From: Marivivens sp.
Lineage (GTDB): Bacteria; Pseudomonadota; Alphaproteobacteria; Rhodobacterales; Rhodobacteraceae
Direction: 5' to 3'
Length of the DNA: 12,113 bases
Assembly (NCBI GenBank): GCA_024642185.1
Contig: JAHEBR010000046.1
Span: 1-12,113 of the forward strand
The notes under the pieces were generated by a model that saw only the letters and a program-made list of their open reading frames with translations, did not search any database and was not told where the DNA came from. Position 1 is the first letter of the stretch, and each line of letters begins with the position of its first letter. Position numbers and translations under genes: made by a program. This document shows, piece by piece, positions 1-5,656 of the stretch.

Positions 1-1201
1 CTTTTATCAGACCATTAAGATTTGATCGCGCGGCATGGAGGAAATCGACCTTGGGCGCCTGCTTGATCGCGAGATTGAGCCCGTCTTCCAGTTGCTGGAT
101 CCGCTCCCGGGCCATCGGTTTATAACTTGCCGCGTGTAGCATCACATCCCCGACCGCAAGCATTCCAAGAGCCATGGGATCGTCGGGGGCAAGCTCGACG
201 GCCCGCTCCATAAGCTCCAACCCGCGCAGCCAACTGGAATAGGTCGCCCGGTAAAAGTTGCGCGCCGCGCGAGACCGCAGCTCGGAAACACTTAACTCGT
301 CATCGGCAAGGGCCTCGAGACGGTTGGCGTCATAGGCGTTGATCTGAATTCGAAGATCGGCGTTGATCTTGGCTGAAATCTGGTCGCCGAATTCGAAGAT
401 GTCGGTGATGTCACCGTCGTAGTTACGCGAAAACAGGGTCTCTCCGGTCTCGCAGAGCACCATGGACATATTCATCCGCGCCTTGGTTCCAGAAACCCTC
501 AGGCGGCCGCGGATTCTATAGACTGTTTTGGCCCCATCCCCCGCGCTCTCGATCGTCTTGATTCCTGACCGGCGCGAGAGGTTCATCAGGAGCTGTTCGC
601 GAAGCTCCTCGGCGTGCGACTGGATGTCGTCGGTGGCAGGTGCGAAATCGAATTCCTCAACAAGGACGGTCGGCACCTCGCCCTTGGCGGCATTGCCTTT
701 TTTCTTCTGGGCGGGCCGCCATTGATAGCCCTGTACCGGATAGGGAATGTTCTTGAGGTCGAACGAGCCTGCATCTTCGAACTGCGCGGCAAGCTGGCCG
801 GTCAGTTGGCGAAAGAGGTCTTGCGAGACCATCATCCCGCCCGGCGGCGCCTGCCCCTGCAGCCGCGAGGCGAGGTTGACGCCCGCTCCATAGAAATCCT
901 CGTCATCCTCGACAATCTCGCCGATATGCGCGCCGATGCGGATCTTGAGGTTTTCGTTGCCACTCAGAACCTGGAGAAGCTCAAGCGCACAGGCAATCCC
1001 TGCATGGACCGAGCCGAAGGCAATGATCCAGCCATCGCCCATGCGCTTGAGGATCTCACCGCCGTGATTTGTTGAGTGTGGGCGAACGTAGGTTTCGTTG
1101 AGGTCACGAACCGCAACGATGCTGGCCTCTTCATCCTCGGCCATCATGCGTGAATAGCCGACCACATCGGCCACCATGATTACCGCGAGACGGCTCTTCA
1201 T
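1..1201 (-). CDS. Class III adenylate cyclase with TolB-like and TPR regions (3' end cut by window)
   Basis: Predicted cytoplasmic enzyme making cAMP from ATP. The frame is open from an ATG at 1201 to the window edge, giving 400 residues without a stop; the C-terminus is missing. The cyclase domain is at the very N-terminus (about 1-165). Metal-binding aspartates are D12 (in VADVVGYSR) and D56 (in RMGDGW). K52 and D102 fit the adenine-selecting pair, and N109 and R113 (VNLASR) are the transition-state residues, so the site looks active and ATP-specific. From about 177 comes a TolB/FlgO-like segment (starting PTVLVEEFDF), then TPR-like helices (e.g. RGLELMERAVELAPDDP) to the edge. There is no membrane segment in the visible part. 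The start is supported by GGGGAG just upstream. It lies 61 bases after the carbonic anhydrase on the same strand and may be co-transcribed with it. Confidence 0.9.
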   Translation of the reverse strand, partial: MKSRLAVIMVADVVGYSRMMAEDEEASIVAVRDLNETYVRPHSTNHGGEILKRMGDGWIIAFGSVHAGIACALELLQVLSGNENLKIRIGAHIGEIVEDDEDFYGAGVNLASRLQGQAPPGGMMVSQDLFRQLTGQLAAQFEDAGSFDLKNIPYPVQGYQWRPAQKKKGNAAKGEVPTVLVEEFDFAPATDDIQSHAEELREQLLMNLSRRSGIKTIESAGDGAKTVYRIRGRLRVSGTKARMNMSMVLCETGETLFSRNYDGDITDIFEFGDQISAKINADLRIQINAYDANRLEALADDELSVSELRSRAARNFYRATYSSWLRGLELMERAVELAPDDPMALGMLAVGDVMLHAASYKPMARERIQQLEDGLNLAIKQAPKVDFLHAARSNLNGLIK

Positions 1202-1240
1202 CGCCAAACTCCCCATTCGCTGTTGAGGAGCTTACCACTA

Positions 1241-1257
1241 CTTTGCGAAACGCAAAG
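1241..1257 (-). other. Perfect hairpin between carbonic anhydrase and cyclase genes
   Basis: The arms ctttgcg and cgcaaag form a perfect 7-bp stem around a 3-base loop, 5 bases past the carbonic anhydrase stop codon. No T-tract follows in the minus direction (the next bases are TAGTGG), so it is not a standard intrinsic terminator. It could protect the 3' end of the upstream message or reduce read-through into the cyclase gene. Confidence 0.4.
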
Positions 1258-1262
1258 CCCGA

Positions 1263-1910
1263 TCAGATCGGAGCGAAAGCACCCGTCTCGCCATCGTAAT
1301 ACTCAAGTCCGCCTTCGCCGATGTCGTTCCACAGGCCGTGGAGGCTTAGCATATCGTCCTCGACGGCTGCCTTTACGAAGGGGAAAGTCATCAGGTTCTC
1401 GAGCGAGACAACCACCGCTTCTTTCTCGAGCTGACGGGTGCGTTCCTCATCGCTGCCGGGGGAGAGGCGCTCAAATCCCGGACGGAGAATATCCATCCAG
1501 CGCCCGACAAAGCTCGTCTTCTTGTCGAGCTCGGGGGCATGGCCGGAACACATATCGTAGCATCCCTTGACCCCGCCGCAGCTTGAATGGCCCATGACGA
1601 TCAGATGCGCGACCTTGAGCGAGGTCACGGCGAATTCCACCGTCGCCGAGGTGCCGTGGGGCTCGCCATCTGGCTCATAGGGCGGCACCAAATTGGCGAT
1701 ATTGCGGTGAATGAAGAATTCGCCCTGATCCGCACCAAAGATCGAGGTGACGTGAACCCGGCTGTCGCAACAAGAGATCACCATCGCGCGCGGATGCTGC
1801 CCACCTTCGGCAAGGCGGCGATACCAGCTGCGGTTCTCGGCATAGGATGTTGCTTTCCAACCATTGTAACGGCGGGAGAGGTACTCAGGTAGGGGGCGAG
1901 CGATCTTCAT
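1263..1910 (-). CDS. Beta-class carbonic anhydrase
   Basis: Zinc enzyme interconverting CO2 and bicarbonate, expected to be cytoplasmic (no signal peptide). The 215-residue length is normal for beta-class enzymes. The zinc and catalytic set is visible: C47 and D49-S50-R51 in the CxDSR motif (CCDSRV), then H108 and C111 in MGHSSCGG. The first region also carries the family-like HRNIANLVPP stretch. The start at 1910 is preceded by AGGAGAG at close spacing. A CTAG-containing -10-like element lies 25 bases before the start. The next gene downstream on this strand is a class III adenylate cyclase, so the two may form an operon. The family assignment is firm; the physiological role (anaplerotic bicarbonate supply or pH) is inferred. 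Confidence 0.96.
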   Translation of the reverse strand: MKIARPLPEYLSRRYNGWKATSYAENRSWYRRLAEGGQHPRAMVISCCDSRVHVTSIFGADQGEFFIHRNIANLVPPYEPDGEPHGTSATVEFAVTSLKVAHLIVMGHSSCGGVKGCYDMCSGHAPELDKKTSFVGRWMDILRPGFERLSPGSDEERTRQLEKEAVVVSLENLMTFPFVKAAVEDDMLSLHGLWNDIGEGGLEYYDGETGAFAPI

Positions 1911-2022
1911 GGCCTCTCCTGTGGTTGCTTCCCTGCTAGATAGGCAGCATTTTCACGAATTTCGAGAGGGAAAACGCCGCGGCGGAAATACCTTGAAAAC
2001 CTTGACCCGCTATCTGGGGGAT
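1911..2022. promoter_or_regulatory. Divergent control region, carbonic anhydrase / HPt-like gene
   Basis: These 112 bases separate two divergent genes. A CTAG at 1936-1939 gives a minus-strand -10-like TAGCAG (1938-1933), 25 bases before the carbonic anhydrase ATG; the matching -35 is poor. No clear plus-strand promoter is visible. The plus frame stays open back to 1909, but I treat that stretch as non-coding because its translation shows no resemblance to any domain I know and it would cover the carbonic anhydrase promoter. Confidence 0.35.
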
Positions 2023-2433
2023 ATGCAGAGCAATTTCCCCGACCATTCCATGCACAGCATCCAATCGTCCATTTCCCCTCTTCGGGTCACCGACAGGTTT
2101 GACGCAGATCGCGTGAAACTGGCCGAGCTCTACGCTCGCCTTGGGCACAAGCAGGCGGCGAAAAGGATCAACGAGGATCTCGGCTGCATCTCGAAGCTTG
2201 CGGTCCTTGTTGAGGCTCGCCTCGAGCAGGGCCGCCATCTTGAAATCCTGGGCGCACTTGGAGTTCTTCGGGATATGTCGGAACAAATCGGTCTCGTGCC
2301 GATAGTCGAAGCGGCCGATGCCCTCAAGGGCGCACTTGAAAGCGAAAATCCCCATGCAATCGGGGCGACTCTGGCGCGGCTGCGCCGCGTCGCTGATCGC
2401 GCGCCCGTCGGCATCTGGCCCTACTGCAGCTAG
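2023..2433 (+). CDS. Small HPt-like protein lacking the phospho-histidine (hypothetical)
   Basis: I do not recognise this 136-residue protein by name. It is all-helical in appearance, with no signal peptide or membrane segment. Residues about 35-55 (LAELYARLGHKQAAKRINED) and 60-130 resemble a helix bundle. The segment LGVLRDMSEQIG (79-90), followed by an acidic helix and LARLRRVADRA, has the pattern of an HPt phosphotransfer domain, but the usual histidine in the A-H-x-L-K-G motif is replaced by G80. It would therefore not carry phosphate and could be a docking or regulatory relic. The start at 2023 is chosen because GGGGG precedes it; an alternative ATG is at 2050, and the open frame reaches back to 1909. 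The HPt resemblance is pattern-based and uncertain. Confidence 0.6.
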   Translation: MQSNFPDHSMHSIQSSISPLRVTDRFDADRVKLAELYARLGHKQAAKRINEDLGCISKLAVLVEARLEQGRHLEILGALGVLRDMSEQIGLVPIVEAADALKGALESENPHAIGATLARLRRVADRAPVGIWPYCS

Positions 2434-2440
2434 CCCGCCC

Positions 2441-2468
2441 TTGCGGCGGCAGCTGCATGGTCTAGAGT
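2441..2468 (+). promoter_or_regulatory. Probable promoter of the aminopeptidase gene, with overlapping inverted repeat
   Basis: TTGCGG at 2441-2446, a 16-base spacer and TAGAGT at 2463-2468 fit a housekeeping sigma promoter. It begins 8 bases after the preceding stop codon. A perfect inverted repeat, gagttg-cgt-caactc (2465-2479), covers the end of the -10 and the expected start of transcription, where an operator would sit. The ATG follows at 2494. Confidence 0.5.
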
Positions 2469-2493
2469 TGCGTCAACTCACGCAGGACAGACC

Positions 2494-3873
2494 ATGACCC
2501 CCACATTCGCCCCCGATACTGCCGACGCAATTTCGCTCCTTGTGGTCGCCCCGGACACTTTGGACGACACACTTGAGCATCTGCCAGACAACGAGGCCGC
2601 ATGGGCGCGCACGCTCGGCTTTGCGGCCAAATCAGGATCGGTCGTTGTCTTGCCTGGAAAGAGCGGCAAGGTGTCTCGTGCTCTTGTCGGGCTCGGCGCG
2701 ACTGGCGCCCGCAAACGCAACCGCTTCGCCATTGCCGCCGCAGCGGCCTCGTTGCCTGAAGGCATCTACCGGCTTCAGTCCAATCTCGATGTTGAAGAGT
2801 TGAACGAGGCTGCGCTCGGCTGGCTTCTGGCCGGCTACACTTTCGATCGCTACGCCAAGAAAGACGCCCCCAAGGCCCGGCTGATCGCCCCCGAAGGGGT
2901 CGATGCGGCGCGGATCGAAGCGATTGCTGCTGGTGAGTTTCTGACCCGCGACCTTGTGAACACGCCCTCGTCAGACATGGGGCCGGAAGAGCTTGAGGCT
3001 GCCGCGCGGCAACTGGCCGAGACATTCGGCGCCTCGATCAATGTGATCCGGGGTGATGATCTTCTCGCCCAGAACTTTCCGATGATCCACACCGTCGGAC
3101 GCGCCTCAACCCGGGCACCCCGGCTGATAGATATCAGCTGGGGCAGCGAGGGGCCAAGCCTGACACTTGTCGGCAAGGGGGTCTGCTTTGATACCGGCGG
3201 CCTTGACCTGAAATCTGCCGCAACGATGGGGCTGATGAAGAAGGATATGGGCGGGGCGGCGACCGTCCTCGGCCTTGCGCGGATGATCATGGCCACCGCC
3301 CAGCCGATCCGCCTGCGCGTCCTGATCCCGGCGGTCGAAAACGCGGTCAGCGGCAATGCCTTCCGCCCCGGAGATATCCTGAAATCCCGCAAGGGCCTGA
3401 CCGTCGAGATCAACAACACCGACGCTGAAGGGCGCCTTGTTCTGGCCGACGCTTTGGCGTTCGGCTCCGAAGCGGGGCCCGATCTGATGATCTCTATGGC
3501 AACGCTGACCGGTGCCGCCCGCGTGGCGCTTGGCCCCGATGTCGTGCCGTTCTTCACCGACAGCGACAGCGCCGGCACGGCCATCGCCAAGGCCAGTCAG
3601 GCAGCGCGTGATCCGGTTTGGCGGATGCCGTTCCACGATCCTTACGAGGCGCTGATCGAGCCCGGAATCGCCGATCTCGACAACGCGCCGGGCGGCGGCA
3701 TGGCGGGGGCAATCACAGCCGCGCTTTTCCTGCGCCGCTTTGCCTCGGTGCCCTATGCCCATTTCGATATCTTCTGCTGGCAGGCCACTGCCGCGCCGGG
3801 GCGGCCCAAAGGCGGGGTGGGGCAAGGCGCGCGCGCCTTGTTCGAGGGGCTTTCTGACCTTTTGGGATTGTGA
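2494..3873 (+). CDS. Leucyl aminopeptidase family protein (peptidase M17)
   Basis: Cytosolic two-metal exopeptidase removing N-terminal residues from peptides. The catalytic half is clear. K228, D233, D251, D310 and E312 match the metal ligands of E. coli PepA, and K240 and R314 match its catalytic lysine and arginine, with the same spacings. The family signature NTDAEGRL is present at 308-315. At 459 residues it is shorter than PepA (503), the difference lying in a reduced N-terminal domain, so this is probably the short alphaproteobacterial M17 subgroup, not PepA itself. AGGA sits 6 bases before the ATG. Its stop codon overlaps the start of the NlpC/P60 gene by one base, suggesting coupled expression and perhaps joint handling of peptides, including murein peptides. 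Confidence 0.95.
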   Translation: MTPTFAPDTADAISLLVVAPDTLDDTLEHLPDNEAAWARTLGFAAKSGSVVVLPGKSGKVSRALVGLGATGARKRNRFAIAAAAASLPEGIYRLQSNLDVEELNEAALGWLLAGYTFDRYAKKDAPKARLIAPEGVDAARIEAIAAGEFLTRDLVNTPSSDMGPEELEAAARQLAETFGASINVIRGDDLLAQNFPMIHTVGRASTRAPRLIDISWGSEGPSLTLVGKGVCFDTGGLDLKSAATMGLMKKDMGGAATVLGLARMIMATAQPIRLRVLIPAVENAVSGNAFRPGDILKSRKGLTVEINNTDAEGRLVLADALAFGSEAGPDLMISMATLTGAARVALGPDVVPFFTDSDSAGTAIAKASQAARDPVWRMPFHDPYEALIEPGIADLDNAPGGGMAGAITAALFLRRFASVPYAHFDIFCWQATAAPGRPKGGVGQGARALFEGLSDLLGL

Positions 3874-4694
3874 TGGACCGACGGACAACGCCCGCCAATG
3901 GCCGCGTCGCTGCGACCGAGCTTGAGGGCGTGGTCGCGGCCGCGGCCTATGTTGCCGGCGCCGCTTCTTTCGTCGTTGTTTCGGTTGCAGACCTTCTGAA
4001 GGCGCCCGATGGGCCGCGCGACAGGCAACTGCTCTGTGGCGCAAAGGTGCGTGTGCTCGAAGATCGCGAGGGGTGGAGCTTCGTTCAGGCCTCCGATGGC
4101 TATGTCGGCTATGTGGCAAGTGGCGCGCTTGACGCCAAAGCCGCCGAGCCGACCCACCGGGTCATCGCCCGCGCGACCAACGCCTATGAGCGGCCCGACT
4201 TCAAATCGCCTGACCGGCTCTCCCTTCCTTTCGGGGCTGCTGTTGCCGTGAACCGGATCGAGGGCCGCTATGCCGAGACTCCGCTTGGATACATCCCATT
4301 GGTTCATCTCGGCCCTGTGGCCGACCGTCTCTGCGATCCGGTCGAGGTCGCGCGCCTGCACCTCGGCACCCCCTATCTCTGGGGTGGCAACTCGACCTTC
4401 GGCCTCGATTGCTCGGGGCTCGTTCAGGCCTCGCTTCTGGCCTGCGGCATCCCATGCCCCGGCGATAGCGATATGCAGAGCACCGAGGTCGGCCAGCCAA
4501 TCGCAGAAGACGAACCGCTTCAACGCGGCGATCTGATCTTCTGGAAAGGCCATGTGGCGATGATGACCACGCCCGACCGGATGATCCACGCCAACGCGAC
4601 CCATATGGCCGTGGTCGAAGAGGATTTTGCCGAAGCCTGCGCCCGCATCGCCGCCAAGGGCGATGGCGCGATTATCGCGCGGCGGCGTCCCTGA
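3873..4694 (+). CDS. NlpC/P60 family (C40) cell-wall peptidase with SH3-like domains
   Basis: Predicted cysteine peptidase cleaving murein peptides, in the manner of gamma-D-glutamyl-diamino-acid endopeptidases. The C-terminal NlpC/P60 domain (about 150-273) shows the WGG-x-x-x-x-x-LDCSGLVQ nucleophile motif (C180), the catalytic histidine H227 in KGHVAMM and the third polar residue H239 in MIHANA. Residues about 25-145 look like two SH3b-type domains (for example EDREGWSFVQ...GYVGYV). No signal peptide is visible, so it may act on recycled peptides in the cytoplasm or use an unrecognised export route. The ATG at 3873 shares its A with the previous TGA; a GTG at 3870 is the alternative. There is no strong ribosome site, consistent with translational coupling to the M17 peptidase. 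The stop codon abuts that of the convergent DUF2794 gene. Confidence 0.93.
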   Translation: MDRRTTPANGRVAATELEGVVAAAAYVAGAASFVVVSVADLLKAPDGPRDRQLLCGAKVRVLEDREGWSFVQASDGYVGYVASGALDAKAAEPTHRVIARATNAYERPDFKSPDRLSLPFGAAVAVNRIEGRYAETPLGYIPLVHLGPVADRLCDPVEVARLHLGTPYLWGGNSTFGLDCSGLVQASLLACGIPCPGDSDMQSTEVGQPIAEDEPLQRGDLIFWKGHVAMMTTPDRMIHANATHMAVVEEDFAEACARIAAKGDGAIIARRRP

Positions 4695-4697
4695 TCA
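4692..4697. other. Shared palindrome formed by two convergent stop codons
   Basis: TGATCA contains the TGA of the NlpC/P60 gene on plus and the TGA of the DUF2794 gene on minus, back to back. No intrinsic terminator is visible between these convergent genes, so each transcript probably runs into the other as antisense. Confidence 0.8.
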
Positions 4698-5036
4698 GTC
4701 GACCACGCGGATCAGCTTGCGCTCGAGGATGGCAAGCACCTGCCGCAGATCGTTGCCCCGCTTGAGCACATGACCCTCGGCGCCAATGAGCGCGTATTGC
4801 CCCTGCCTCGATCGCAGGCTCGGGCGCTTCTCGATCCGGTAAAGCGGCGTCTCGGCCGTTCTGCGGAAGATCGCGAAGACCGCAACGTCGCGCAGGCAGG
4901 AGATGCCATAGTCGCGCCACTCGCCGGCGGCGACCATGCGGCCGTAAAGTCCGAGGATCACACCAAGCTCGGTACGGTGAAAGGCCACCTGATCGTGAAG
5001 CACTCCCGCAAAGGGGATCGGAGGCTGGATCGTCAT
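4695..5036 (-). CDS. DUF2794 domain protein
   Basis: A small cytoplasmic protein of unknown function. Its core (HRTELGVILGLYGRMVAAGE, WRDYGI, FAIFRRTAETPLYRIEK, LKRGNDLRQVLAIL) matches my recollection of DUF2794, a family widespread in Alphaproteobacteria. From the ATG at 5036 it has 113 residues. An upstream TTG at 5066 gives 123 residues and has the better ribosome site (AAGGCGG, 7-base spacing), whereas the ATG has none. The ATG does overlap, as ATGA, the stop codon of a small upstream frame that begins after a perfect AAGGAGG, so coupling is possible. It converges with the NlpC/P60 gene with no bases between the two stop codons. Confidence 0.85.
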   Translation of the reverse strand: MTIQPPIPFAGVLHDQVAFHRTELGVILGLYGRMVAAGEWRDYGISCLRDVAVFAIFRRTAETPLYRIEKRPSLRSRQGQYALIGAEGHVLKRGNDLRQVLAILERKLIRVVD

Positions 5037-5066
5037 GGGTTCAGGTTTGCGCCAAATGCCGGCCAA

Positions 5067-5230
5067 ATCAAGTCCGCCTTGCTTTCACCACAAAATGACC
5101 GCCCCAAGGCCACCAATCCTCCTTGTGCCCGCCGCAGTCGGCCTTCAGCTTCACACCACGACCACAAATACCCGGTGTCGTGGCGCAACAGCCCCCACCC
5201 AAAGCTGCGGCACCGGGAATTTGCGGCAAG
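5067..5230. other. Structured intergenic region, possible sRNA or 5' leader
   Basis: No recognised gene. The stretch holds several perfect complementary pairs: 5106-5111 with 5140-5145 (aaggcc/ggcctt), 5131-5137 with 5205-5211 (gccgcag/ctgcggc), 5156-5162 with 5177-5183 (ccacgac/gtcgtgg) and 5171-5177 with 5211-5217 (cccggtg/caccggg). The last competes with the second and third, so two alternative folds are possible. On plus it is followed by a strong terminator, as for an sRNA. On minus it would be the leader of the DUF2794 gene, with a perfect AAGGAGG at 5124-5118. I found no convincing promoter in either direction and no match to an RNA family I know. Confidence 0.35.
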
Positions 5231-5261
5231 AACCCTCGGCAATGCCGGGGGTTTTGTTTTT
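5231..5261 (+). terminator. Intrinsic terminator, plus orientation
   Basis: aaccctcggc (5231-5240) pairs with gccgggggtt (5244-5253) around the loop aat, a 10-bp stem with one G-U pair on plus, followed by TTGTTTTT. On minus the wobble becomes an A-C mismatch and the tail is only TTCTTG, so plus is favoured. No annotated plus gene lies just upstream. It also directly follows the I78 gene's stop codon on minus and could act weakly there. Confidence 0.75.
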
Positions 5262-5545
5262 CAACCGCACCAGATGCGCCGGATCGCTTCGGCCCCGTCG
5301 AGATCGAAATTGATCCGCTCGGGCACGAAATCCATGGTCACCGCGGTATTCTGCCGAATGATCCGCACCCGCCCGAGGATCAGCACCTTCTCAAGGGACG
5401 TGGCCGGCCGGCCGATCAGGTTCGCGTGGACCCTCGCTTCGCAGCTGTCGTCGACAGGGGCGGGCAGGGGCGGGCCGCGAAACTCGGGCTCGACCACGCA
5501 GGCCGCCAGAAGCATCAGGGCAAGAGAAGCAAACCGGAGGGTCAT
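5261..5545 (-). CDS. Lipoprotein with I78-type peptidase inhibitor domain
   Basis: A 94-residue envelope lipoprotein. The N-terminus MTLRFASLALMLLAAC is a signal peptide ending in a lipobox, with C16 the expected lipidated cysteine. The mature part matches the I78 inhibitor pattern: CEARVHANLIGRPATSLE, then VRIIRQNTAVTMDFVPERIN, and a final IRRIWCG, the two cysteines being placed as for a disulfide. Family members are small serine-protease inhibitors of the potato-inhibitor-like fold; inhibition of a periplasmic or foreign protease is inferred. The frame is open further upstream to 5779, but that part runs against frmA and is rejected. There is no ribosome site before the ATG; a promoter placed 7 bases upstream suggests a leaderless message. 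Confidence 0.85.
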   Translation of the reverse strand: MTLRFASLALMLLAACVVEPEFRGPPLPAPVDDSCEARVHANLIGRPATSLEKVLILGRVRIIRQNTAVTMDFVPERINFDLDGAEAIRRIWCG

Positions 5546-5552
5546 GGGCCGA

Positions 5553-5581
5553 CTATCAGCCCTGTGACGCGTTTCAGGCAA
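5553..5581 (-). promoter_or_regulatory. Promoter of the I78 lipoprotein gene, leaderless-type
   Basis: On minus, TTGCCT (5581-5576), a 17-base spacer and TGATAG (5558-5553) are followed by only seven bases before the ATG at 5545. A normal initiation distance puts the first RNA base at or next to the ATG, consistent with the missing ribosome site. Confidence 0.5.
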
Positions 5582-5599
5582 GAGCGGGCGCAAGCAGAG

Positions 5600-5629
5600 T
5601 TGTCTTGTGCCCCGCGGGGGCGCTAGGCT
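5600..5629 (+). promoter_or_regulatory. Probable promoter of frmA
   Basis: TTGTCT (5600-5605) and TAGGCT (5624-5629) are separated by 18 bases. The spacer contains a perfect 10-base palindrome, CCCCGCGGGG (5610-5619), which could bind a regulator. The -10-like element lies 27 bases before the frmA ATG. The divergent I78 promoter is immediately to the left. Confidence 0.45.
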
Positions 5630-5656
5630 CGGCAGGAATTGTCGGGAGGATATATT

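Noticed and set aside
614..1075. A 153-codon open frame on plus
   Set aside because: It is the complement of the cyclase gene, whose minus frame shows all class III catalytic residues.
1909..2022. N-terminal extension of the HPt-like protein back to 1909
   Set aside because: It would overlap the carbonic anhydrase start and its promoter, shows no domain resemblance, and a better-placed start at 2023 has a G-rich ribosome site.
3106..4119. A 337-codon open frame on minus
   Set aside because: It is antisense to the M17 peptidase and NlpC/P60 genes, which carry complete active-site motifs; its own translation is low-complexity and basic.
5067..5230. A known RNA such as SRP RNA or 6S RNA
   Set aside because: I see none of the conserved SRP loop sequence and no clear 6S-type closing stem with central bulge on either strand.
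5033..5242. A 69-codon minus frame starting at ATG 5242
   Set aside because: Its ATG lies in the terminator loop and it has no ribosome site there; only its last 26 codons, after AAGGAGG, are considered further.
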